Positions 55,590-62,381 of a DNA stretch of 64,000 bases are shown piece by piece (within the stretch, counting starts at the first letter, position 1; each line of letters begins with the position of its first letter). Where the stretch lies: NCBI RefSeq assembly GCF_049537125.1, contig NZ_JBMVQY010000003.1:124001-188000 (forward strand), written 5' to 3'. This stretch comes from Limisphaera sp026417315 (GTDB lineage: Bacteria > Verrucomicrobiota > Verrucomicrobiia > Limisphaerales > Limisphaeraceae). The notes beneath the pieces are model-generated. The model made no database searches and was not told the origin of the DNA. It worked only from the letters and a program-made list of their open reading frames with translations. Position numbers and translations under genes: made by a program.

Positions 55590-56498
55590 ATGTCGCGTGA
55601 GGCGCACCACGAATCACCAGTGGAACGAAAGGCCGGCTCGTCAGGGCCGGCCGGTCCTTCTCCTCTGGTGTGGATCCTTGAGCGATGGGCAGCCGGATTG
55701 TGGATTCTGGGGGTCGCAACGGCATTGATTGCGGGCGTGGCCTTCGCCTGGGCCCTGCAACGGACCTGGCTGCCGGTGGTGCGCGTGGCGGTGTCGAACT
55801 GGCCGGGCCTGGTGCGATGCCAGCAGGGACATTTCGAGTTTCCCACGGACCAGCCGCGGCTTTTGGCCGAGGGCCATGATCTGGCGCTGATACTGGATCC
55901 GCGGCACGACGGCACGATCCGCACACCCGCCTGGGTGCAGGTGCAATGGGGAATCTCCACCCTCCGCCTGCGCGGTCCCTTGGGAGAGTGGGAGGCGAGA
56001 TTCCCGCGAGGCTGGACGTTTGAACGGGATCCCGCCTCGGCCCGGGCGACTTGGGAAGCGTGGGAAGGGGTGCTGTTGGTCGGCCTTGCCCTGACCGCGG
56101 CAGTGTCGTTGCTGCTGGCCTGGCCGGTGCTGGCGACGGTGTATTGGCCGGGCTTGAGCCTCGTGGCGCGGCTGCTGGGCAAGCAGGCGCAGGGCCGTGT
56201 GCTGTGGCGGATCGGACTGTTGGCGCAGCTGCCGGGCGCGTGGTTCATGATCGCCTCTTTGTTTGGTTTTGGGAGTGGCTGGTTGAATCTGTTGCGCTTG
56301 CTGGTGGCCTTTGGGCTGCATTGGATTCTTACCTGGGGCGTTCTGGCGGGCCTGGTGCTGAGCCTGCCCCGTCGGGCGCGCACAGTTGCAAGTCCGGCCA
56401 ATCCCTTTGCGGCGGCTTTGAATGCGGTGAACGATCCGGCGGCCGAGGGGCGGGCGACGGGAGAAAGCAGCGAAGAGGACACGCACAAGCTTTCTTGA
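55590..56498 (+). CDS. Uncharacterised membrane protein
   Basis: 302 residues from the ATG at 55590; an ATG at 55551 is also possible. A first helix (LWILGVATALIAGVAFAWAL) is followed by a soluble ~100-residue region (rich in Arg, Trp; RCQQGHFEFPTDQPRLLAEGHDLALILDPRHDG), then about three to four more helices (VLLVGLALTAAVSLLLAWPVLATVYW, WFMIASLFGFGSGW, LLVAFGLHWILTWGVLAGLVLSL). The C-terminal tail is polar. I do not recognise the family. It sits upstream of trpG on the same strand with a ~190-base gap, so co-transcription is uncertain. Confidence 0.75.
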   Translation: MSREAHHESPVERKAGSSGPAGPSPLVWILERWAAGLWILGVATALIAGVAFAWALQRTWLPVVRVAVSNWPGLVRCQQGHFEFPTDQPRLLAEGHDLALILDPRHDGTIRTPAWVQVQWGISTLRLRGPLGEWEARFPRGWTFERDPASARATWEAWEGVLLVGLALTAAVSLLLAWPVLATVYWPGLSLVARLLGKQAQGRVLWRIGLLAQLPGAWFMIASLFGFGSGWLNLLRLLVAFGLHWILTWGVLAGLVLSLPRRARTVASPANPFAAALNAVNDPAAEGRATGESSEEDTHKLS

Positions 56499-56686
56499 GA
56501 ACCGCAAGGGTGTTCCCGGCGCACCCGGCGGCAGAACTCCCTGTGGCGACGATCCGGCCGCCGGGATGTCCAAGGGGCCATGCATGCGGTCGCAGGTTCC
56601 GACTCACCCCCGATCCCGGCAGACGTACCTGCAAAGTCTCGAGTTTGGCTTTCCCCTTCAGCCGGGCTAGAGTGAGCGGGAGCACT

Positions 56687-57328
56687 ATGTTGCTGGTCAT
56701 CGATAATTACGATTCGTTCACGTACAACCTCGTCCAGTACCTCGGTGAGATGGGGGTGGAGATGCGGGTGGTGCGCAACGACGAGGTGACTCCGGAACAG
56801 GTGGAGGCATGGCAGCCGGAGCGGTTGTTGATCTCACCGGGGCCGTGCTCGCCCCGGGAAGCGGGGGTCTCGTGCGAGGTGCTGCGCCGGCTCGGGCCGC
56901 GGATTCCCACCCTGGGGGTCTGTCTCGGGCATCAATGCATCGGACATGTGTTCGGGGCTCGGGTGGTGGTGAACTATCGGATGATGCACGGCAAGACCTC
57001 AATGATCCGGCACAACGGTCAGGACTTGTTTGCCGGGTTGCCGAATCCGTTTCGGGCCACGCGCTATCACTCGCTGGTCATCGAGCGCTCCAGTCTGCCG
57101 GCGTGTCTGGAGATCACCGCCGAGAGCGAAGAGGGCGAGATCATGGGAGTGCGGCATCGGCAGTACCCGATCTGGGGCGTGCAATTCCATCCGGAGAGCA
57201 TTTTGACCGAGCACGGGCACGAGTTGCTGCGGAATTTCCTGCAATTGGGCAAACAAAGCACGGCCGTGAGCAGCCCGCAGCGAGAGGCGCACGGGGGTGG
57301 AGCCGGCGAAGAGACGGGCGCCCGGTGA
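56687..57328 (+). CDS. trpG: Anthranilate/aminodeoxychorismate synthase glutamine amidotransferase subunit
   Basis: 213 residues from the ATG at 56687, with GGGAG upstream. LLVIDNYDSFTYNLVQYLGE, ISPGPCSPREAG, the nucleophile C79 in GVCLGHQCIGHVFG, and QFHPESILTEHGHELLRNF with the catalytic His and Glu identify a class I amidotransferase of the TrpG/PabA type. It supplies ammonia to TrpE (18282-19823) and may also serve folate synthesis; whether it is TrpG, PabA or both cannot be settled from sequence. The C-terminus has a short Ser/Gly-rich tail. Confidence 0.93.
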   Translation: MLLVIDNYDSFTYNLVQYLGEMGVEMRVVRNDEVTPEQVEAWQPERLLISPGPCSPREAGVSCEVLRRLGPRIPTLGVCLGHQCIGHVFGARVVVNYRMMHGKTSMIRHNGQDLFAGLPNPFRATRYHSLVIERSSLPACLEITAESEEGEIMGVRHRQYPIWGVQFHPESILTEHGHELLRNFLQLGKQSTAVSSPQREAHGGGAGEETGAR

Positions 57329-57337
57329 CCGGAGGAG

Positions 57338-57413
57338 TTTTTTCAGGGGGCCTGAAAAAAATGAAAAAAAATTCTAAAAACGGCTTGCGTTTCCCCGGCA
57401 ATGGGGCAAAGTA
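57338..57413 (+). promoter_or_regulatory. A-tract and inverted repeat upstream of the RRM gene; possible UP-element promoter
   Basis: A perfect 10-bp inverted repeat (TTTTTTCAGG / CCTGAAAAAA, 3-base loop) at 57338-57360 is followed by A runs up to about 57380, then TTGCGT (57385-57390), a 17-base spacer and a poor -10 (AAAGTA, 57408-57413). A runs directly upstream of -35 resemble UP elements. The inverted repeat could alternatively be a weak bidirectional signal; no T run follows on the plus strand. Confidence 0.35.
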
Positions 57414-57554
57414 GCGGGCGTCTGGACGGTGGACCGGCCACTTTCCAGGACTTGGTGAATCTTCAGGTGAACGGTTGTTCGGTGATGATTCGAAACCCGG
57501 CGGTTCGGGAACGGTCTTGGTGAAGTTACGGGAAATCGCGGACAGAAACATCAC

Positions 57555-57860
57555 ATGAACAACAAACTGTTTGTCGGGAACCTCTCCTTTCAAACCACAG
57601 AAAACGATTTGCAGGATGCGTTTGGGGCGCACGGGCACGTGGTGGAGGTGAATCTGATGACGGACCGCTCCACGGGGCGGTCGCGGGGATTTGCCTTTGT
57701 GACCATGAGCACCGATGCCGAAGCGCAGGCGGCCATCGAGGCGCTGCACGGGGCTTCGCTCGACGGTCGCCCGTTGACGGTCAACGTGGCGCGGCCGCGT
57801 GAGGAACGCTCCGGCGGCGGCGGCCGACGGCCCTACTCGGGCGGTCGGAATCGCTACTAA
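57555..57860 (+). CDS. RRM-domain RNA-binding protein
   Basis: 101 residues, one RRM domain of the bacterial/cyanobacterial Rbp type. RNP2 is LFVGNLSF (residues 4-11) and RNP1 is RGFAFVTM (44-51), followed by a short Gly/Arg-rich tail (PREERSGGGGRRPYSGGRNRY). Such proteins bind single-stranded RNA and are often cold-induced. A ~140-base untranslated leader would result from the promoter suggested upstream, which would fit regulation at the RNA level; that is inference. Confidence 0.93.
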   Translation: MNNKLFVGNLSFQTTENDLQDAFGAHGHVVEVNLMTDRSTGRSRGFAFVTMSTDAEAQAAIEALHGASLDGRPLTVNVARPREERSGGGGRRPYSGGRNRY

Positions 57861-57969
57861 CCGCGGTCGAAGGTTTTCCGAGAGCGGGGTCTGGTGCATG
57901 CCGGATCCCGCTTTTCGTTTGGGGCGGTGGGCCGCGGCGGTGCGGGCATGAAGTCCGCAGGGAGGCGTT

Positions 57970-57998
57970 TTGACAGGCGGGGAGGCGGGTGGTTAGTG
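57970..57998 (+). promoter_or_regulatory. Candidate promoter of the HIT-phoH-ybeY-recO genes
   Basis: A perfect TTGACA (57970-57975), a 17-base spacer and TTAGTG (57993-57998). The HIT start codon is at 58006, only 8 bases after the -10, so the message would be leaderless or nearly so. Confidence 0.45.
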
Positions 57999-58005
57999 TG
58001 GGGGC

Positions 58006-58503
58006 ATGGAATGGCTGCATGCCCCCTGGCGCATCCAGTACATTTTGGCGCCCAAACCACCGCCGGGGGACGGGTCGCTGTTTACCCGAATTGCCCAGTC
58101 GAACGATGACGAGGCGAACCTGGTGGTGGCACGAGAGCGGTCGTGTTTTGCCCTGTTAAACCGCTATCCGTACAACGGCGGCCACTTGATGGTGGTGCCG
58201 TATCGGCAGGTGGCGGAGCTGGGGGATTTGACGTTGGAAGAACTGACGGAGTTGATGCAGTTGACGCAGCGCTGTGTCACGGCCCTCAAACGGGTCATGA
58301 ACCCGGACGGCTTCAATATCGGGCTGAACCTCGGACGCGCCGCCGGGGCGGGGATCGAGGAACACCTGCACCTGCACGTGGTGCCGCGGTGGTACGGGGA
58401 CACGAATTTCATGCCGGTGCTGGCGGACACGAAGGTGTTGCCCGAGGCGTTGCAGGAGACCGCGGCGCGGCTGCGGGCGGCCCTGCAAATGCTTCCGCGT
58501 TGA
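58006..58503 (+). CDS. HIT family protein
   Basis: 165 residues. The histidine triad is in EHLHLHVVPRWYGD, and CFALLNRYPYNGGHLMVVPYRQ is the usual N-terminal part of the HIT fold. HIT proteins hydrolyse or transfer nucleotides, for example Ap4A or adenylylated substrates. The size and sequence fit the Ap4A phosphorylase-like/FHIT-type branch; the exact substrate is unknown. It has no ribosome site upstream, consistent with the leaderless promoter, and is followed 12 bases later by phoH. Confidence 0.93.
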   Translation: MEWLHAPWRIQYILAPKPPPGDGSLFTRIAQSNDDEANLVVARERSCFALLNRYPYNGGHLMVVPYRQVAELGDLTLEELTELMQLTQRCVTALKRVMNPDGFNIGLNLGRAAGAGIEEHLHLHVVPRWYGDTNFMPVLADTKVLPEALQETAARLRAALQMLPR

Positions 58504-58515
58504 GGGATCTGGGCT

Positions 58516-59484
58516 ATGCCGGTGGAGACCCTGCATTTCGAGAGCGCCCGGATTGTCCAGCATCTCTACAGCAACGACCCGCGCAATCTCCAGGCGCTGA
58601 GCGATCAGCTGGGGGTCAAGGCCGTTTGCCGCGACAACTGGATTCGTCTGGAGGGCCCGCCCGAGGCCCTGGAACGGGCGCGGCAACTGTTCCTGATGTT
58701 GGAAAGCAGCCTGCGCAGCGGTGCACCGGTGCGCAGTCGCGATTTTGCGCATGCGCTGAACGTGGTGCAGCGGGAGGGGGTGGACACGCTCCGGGCGCTG
58801 ATGAGCGATCGGATCGTCACCTCGGACAAGAAACCGCCCGTGACGGCGCGCACGCCGGGGCAGAAACGGTATGTGGAGGCCATCCGGGCCCACGACGTGA
58901 CGTTCGGCATCGGGCCCGCGGGCACCGGCAAGACCTATCTGGCCGTGGCGCTGGCCCTGGCTGCGTTGCGGGAAAACCAGGTTTCGCGGATCGTCCTGAC
59001 CCGGCCCGCGGTGGAGGCGGGCGAGGCGCTGGGCTTTCTGCCGGGCGACCTGTACGAGAAGATCCTGCCGTATTTGCGGCCGCTGCATGATGCCCTGCAC
59101 GACATGCTGCCGGCGGAGGAGATCGAGCGGCACATGCAGCGGGGCGTCATCGAGGTGGCGCCGTTGGCGTACATGCGGGGGCGCACCCTGAACAATGCCT
59201 TCATCATCTTGGACGAAGCCCAGAACGCCACGACGGAGCAGATGTTCATGTTCCTGACCCGCCTGGGACACGGAGCCAAGGCGGTGATCACGGGCGACGA
59301 AACCCAGATCGATCTGCCGCCGCACAAACAGTCGGGGTTGTTGGAGGCGCATCGGGCGTTGGAGGGCGTGCCGGGGATTGCGATCGTGGAACTGGGCAAG
59401 GCGGACGTGGTTCGGCATCCACTGGTCCAGCGGATCATTACCGCGTATGAGCAACACCGGGGGCGGCAGAAGGCTTCGCGTTGA
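58516..59484 (+). CDS. PhoH family protein (PhoH-like ATPase)
   Basis: 322 residues. An N-terminal KH-like domain (~1-90) is followed by the PhoH ATPase: Walker A GPAGTGKT (residues ~135-142), Walker B FIILDEAQN, RPAVEAGEALGFLPGD and TGDETQIDLPP. The order phoH-ybeY is conserved in very many bacteria (ybeZ-ybeY), which supports a role in rRNA maturation or RNA decay. It acts in the cytoplasm. YbeY's start lies 94 bases after its stop. Confidence 0.95.
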   Translation: MPVETLHFESARIVQHLYSNDPRNLQALSDQLGVKAVCRDNWIRLEGPPEALERARQLFLMLESSLRSGAPVRSRDFAHALNVVQREGVDTLRALMSDRIVTSDKKPPVTARTPGQKRYVEAIRAHDVTFGIGPAGTGKTYLAVALALAALRENQVSRIVLTRPAVEAGEALGFLPGDLYEKILPYLRPLHDALHDMLPAEEIERHMQRGVIEVAPLAYMRGRTLNNAFIILDEAQNATTEQMFMFLTRLGHGAKAVITGDETQIDLPPHKQSGLLEAHRALEGVPGIAIVELGKADVVRHPLVQRIITAYEQHRGRQKASR

Positions 59485-59578
59485 TCCCGGCCGGAGATCG
59501 TCCGCCGCAGGGGCCGGTTCGTGCGGGGACACCCCTGCAGAGACGCCGGAGATTGAGGATTCTCCCGGGGGACTTCGC

Positions 59579-60103
59579 GTGGAGGTCAGCAATCGGCAGC
59601 GAAAAGTGCCCGTGGACGGCCGCCAGGTGGGTCGACTGCTGCGGTTGCTGCTGGGCGAGGCGCTCGGGTTGAAGCGAGCCCACCTCAGCGTCTGTTTGCT
59701 GGACGACGCAGCGATGGCGCGGTTGAACGAGACCTACGTGCACCACGAGGGCCCGACGGATGTCATCACGTTCGACTACCGCGAAGGCGGCCCGCCGATC
59801 GGGCGGGACGATCTGTGGGGCGAGATTTGCGTGGGGGTGGAGGAGGCGCAACGGCAGGCGCGGCGTTACGGCACGCGTTGGCCGGCGGAGGTGGCACGGT
59901 ACCTGGTGCACGGGGTGTTGCATCTGCTCGGATACGACGATCAACGGCCGGCCGCCCGGCTTCGCATGAAACGGGAGGAAGACCGGTTGTTGCGGCAGTT
60001 GCGGCGACGGTTCGCCTGGGAGAACCTCCGCCGGGGCGCGGGCCGAACAAGGCGGACCGCGCCCCGAGGCGCGAGAAACGGACGACCTGGATCGGGCTTG
60101 TGA
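59579..60103 (+). CDS. ybeY: Endoribonuclease YbeY
   Basis: 174 residues from a GTG at 59579, chosen because VEVSNRQRKVPVDG is the usual N-terminus; the frame itself opens at 59378 inside phoH. RLNETYVHHEGPTDVITFDY and the metal motif HGVLHLLGYDDQ identify YbeY, which matures 16S rRNA and takes part in ribosome quality control. The motif is normally HGxLHLxGYDH; here the third His is Asp. The C-terminal extension is Arg-rich. It overlaps the DUF502 start by 4 bases (GTGA). Confidence 0.88.
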   Translation: MEVSNRQRKVPVDGRQVGRLLRLLLGEALGLKRAHLSVCLLDDAAMARLNETYVHHEGPTDVITFDYREGGPPIGRDDLWGEICVGVEEAQRQARRYGTRWPAEVARYLVHGVLHLLGYDDQRPAARLRMKREEDRLLRQLRRRFAWENLRRGAGRTRRTAPRGARNGRPGSGL

Positions 60104-60819
60104 AAAAGACTCTTTTGGCGCGGTGGCAGGCGAATTTTCTGGCCGGGCTGGCGGTGGTGATGCCGGCGGCCCTGTCCGTGGCGGTGGTGGTGTGGCTGTT
60201 CGGCACGGTGTCCAACTTCACCGACACGTTGTTGTTCTTCCTGCCGCGGCGCCTGACGCATGCCCAGGGTGGCACAGGGCCGATGTTTTGGTACTGGAAG
60301 CTGATCGCCCTGGGGCTGGCGGTGGTGCTCATTGCCGGGGTGGGGCGGATCACCCGGCATTATCTGGGCCGGCGCCTGATCAGCTGGGTGGATCAGGTGA
60401 TCCTGAGTGTTCCGTTGCTGAACAAGATTTACTCGGTCCTCAAGCAGGTGAACGAGGCGTTCTCCCTGGGCAAAAAGGGGGCCTTCCAGACGGTGGTCCT
60501 GGTGGAGTTTCCGCGACCCGGGATGTATGCCCTGGGGTTTGTGACGGGCGAGCACGAAAACGAAGTTGAGGAGGTGGTGGGCGAGCGGGCCGTGACGGTG
60601 TTCGTGCCGACGACCCCGAATCCCACTTCCGGGTTTCTGCTGGTCGTCCCGGAAACGCAGCTCCGTCGCCTGCGAATGCCCGTGGGCGATGCGGTTCGAT
60701 TCATCGTCAGCGTGGGCGCCATCACCCCGGGCTCCCCGGCCCCGGGGAACGCAACGGTTGCAGGGATCTCCGAAGGGGCGCAACCGACCGGCACAGCCCC
60801 GGGACCGGGGCCGGGCTGA
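60100..60819 (+). CDS. DUF502 family membrane protein
   Basis: 239 residues from a GTG at 60100 that overlaps the ybeY stop codon. Two helices (FLAGLAVVMPAALSVAVVVWLFGTV and FWYWKLIALGLAVVLIAGVG) are followed by IPLLNKIYSVLKQV-like (here VPLLNKIYSVLKQVNEAF), VVLVEFPRPGMYALGFVTGE and VFVPTTPNPTSGFLLVVPE, the DUF502 hallmark. Inner-membrane protein of unknown function. The C-terminus is a low-complexity Pro/Gly tail. recO follows after 1 base. Confidence 0.93.
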   Translation: MKKTLLARWQANFLAGLAVVMPAALSVAVVVWLFGTVSNFTDTLLFFLPRRLTHAQGGTGPMFWYWKLIALGLAVVLIAGVGRITRHYLGRRLISWVDQVILSVPLLNKIYSVLKQVNEAFSLGKKGAFQTVVLVEFPRPGMYALGFVTGEHENEVEEVVGERAVTVFVPTTPNPTSGFLLVVPETQLRRLRMPVGDAVRFIVSVGAITPGSPAPGNATVAGISEGAQPTGTAPGPGPG

Positions 60820-60820
60820 C

Positions 60821-61465
60821 ATGTTGGAACGAACCGACGGCTTGATCGTCCGGGTACGGCCGCTGACGGAAACCAGTTTGATCGTCCATTGGGTGACCCG
60901 GGCGCACGGCCGGCTGGCCACGGTGGCCAAAGGGGCGCGTCGGCCAAAATCGGCGTTTCAGGGGCGACTGGACCTGTTTTTCTGGGCGGAGCTGGTGTGG
61001 CAGCGGAGCCGACGGTCGGAACTGCACCTGCTGCGGGAGGTCACCGTCCTGGATGCGCATGCGGACCTGCGGACGGATTGGGAGCGGGTGCGTCTGGCCG
61101 GATACGCCGTGCAGCTGCTCGAGGCCAGCACGGAGACGGAAACGCCGATTCCCGCCCTGTTTGAACTGCTCCTGGGCCTGGTGCGGCATCTGAATACACA
61201 TCCGGCGCAGGGCCGGGTGCGACTGGCGTACGAGGTGAAGTTGCTTGCGTTGCTGGGTTGGCCGCCCGAGGTGCCGGGCCAGGGGTTGAGCGACGCGGCC
61301 CGAGCGTTGTTGCGGGAATTGGCGCGCCGGGATTGGGAAGCCCTGGGCGAGTTGAATCCGACGCCGCAGACGGTCCGGGAGGTGGACGCCTGGCTGCGGC
61401 GGCTTTGGCGGGACCAGGCGGGCATGGGCCGCAGGCTGCACGAGGGACCTGACGCGGAACCCTGA
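60821..61465 (+). CDS. recO: DNA repair protein RecO
   Basis: 214 residues from the ATG at 60821. The N-terminal OB fold (TDGLIVRVRPLTETSLIVHWVTRAHGRLATVAKGARRPKSAFQGRLDLF) and the helical middle (YEVKLLALLGWPPEV) fit RecO, which loads RecA at gaps and anneals strands with RecR. The C-terminal zinc-binding Cys cluster of some RecO proteins is absent, and the chain is slightly short, as in several other phyla. It ends the HIT-phoH-ybeY-DUF502-recO series. Confidence 0.9.
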   Translation: MLERTDGLIVRVRPLTETSLIVHWVTRAHGRLATVAKGARRPKSAFQGRLDLFFWAELVWQRSRRSELHLLREVTVLDAHADLRTDWERVRLAGYAVQLLEASTETETPIPALFELLLGLVRHLNTHPAQGRVRLAYEVKLLALLGWPPEVPGQGLSDAARALLRELARRDWEALGELNPTPQTVREVDAWLRRLWRDQAGMGRRLHEGPDAEP

Positions 61466-61529
61466 CCGCGGAACCGCCGGGAACGGGGCTTCTGCCGGCC
61501 AGACGGCTCCGGGCGATCCGGCTTTAGGC

Positions 61530-61558
61530 TTGCAGGTTACGGCGGGGATTTGTTAGCA
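61530..61558 (+). promoter_or_regulatory. Candidate promoter of the FAH-family gene
   Basis: TTGCAG (61530-61535), a 17-base spacer and TTAGCA (61553-61558), ending 13 bases before the ATG at 61572. The match is moderate. Confidence 0.3.
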
Positions 61559-61571
61559 CGGCCGCATCCTT

Positions 61572-62327
61572 ATGGCGGCCATTGGGCGATTTCAACGAGG
61601 TGACGAGGTCTTTTACGCCAAGGTGGTGGAGGGGGAGCTCTACCGCCTCCAAGGGGATTTGTTTGGGTCGTCCACGTTCGAGAAGAAGCCGATCCCGATG
61701 AAGGGCGTGCGGACCCTGGTGCCGGTCACGCCCAGCAAAGTGATCGCGGTCGGGTTGAATTACGCCGACCACGCGCGCGAGACCGGCAAGGCGCTTCCGA
61801 AAGAACCGTTGTTCTGGTTCAAGGCGCCCAGTTCCCTGTTGCCCGATGGAGGAAAGATCGAGATCCCGTTTCCCGATCATCGCACGGATTACGAGGCGGA
61901 ACTGGCCATCATCATCGGGCGCCGGGTGCGCAATGTGACGCCCAACGCGGCCTCCCGATACATCTTTGGGTACACCGCGGCGCAGGACATTACGGACCGA
62001 ACGTTGCAGGCGGCCGATGGCCAGTGGGGTCGGTGCAAGTCGTTCGACACATTCACCCCGTTGGGACCCTACATCGAGACGAAGCTGGACCCGCACGATT
62101 TGACCATTCAGTTGTTCCAAAACGGTCAGTTGCGGCAGAACTCGCACACCAGTCAGATGGTGTTCAACTGCTACGAACTGGTGAGTTTCATTTCCACGAA
62201 TCTGACCCTGTTGCCGGGCGATGTGATCCTGACGGGGACCCCCAGCGGCATCGGGCCGATTCAGTCCGGCGACCGTTTGGAGGTTCGGATTCAGGGGCTG
62301 GCCCCGTTGATCAACACCGTGAAGTGA
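61572..62327 (+). CDS. Fumarylacetoacetate hydrolase family protein
   Basis: 251 residues. The C-terminal FAH domain is clear: KVIAVGLNYADHARETG, APSSLLPDGGKIEIPFPDHRTDYEAELAIIIGR, GYTAAQDITDRTLQ, GPYIETKLDP and LLPGDVILTGTPSGIGPIQSGDRLEV, with metal-binding Glu and Asp residues. Family members act as acylpyruvate hydrolases, oxaloacetate decarboxylases or isomerases of aromatic degradation. The exact reaction cannot be set from sequence. It lies between recO and proS, and each neighbour seems to have its own signals. Confidence 0.93.
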   Translation: MAAIGRFQRGDEVFYAKVVEGELYRLQGDLFGSSTFEKKPIPMKGVRTLVPVTPSKVIAVGLNYADHARETGKALPKEPLFWFKAPSSLLPDGGKIEIPFPDHRTDYEAELAIIIGRRVRNVTPNAASRYIFGYTAAQDITDRTLQAADGQWGRCKSFDTFTPLGPYIETKLDPHDLTIQLFQNGQLRQNSHTSQMVFNCYELVSFISTNLTLLPGDVILTGTPSGIGPIQSGDRLEVRIQGLAPLINTVK

Positions 62328-62381
62328 GTCGACGGCCCGAAGCCACGGGCGCGGCTCGTTCGGGGCGAGGAGGTTTTCATC

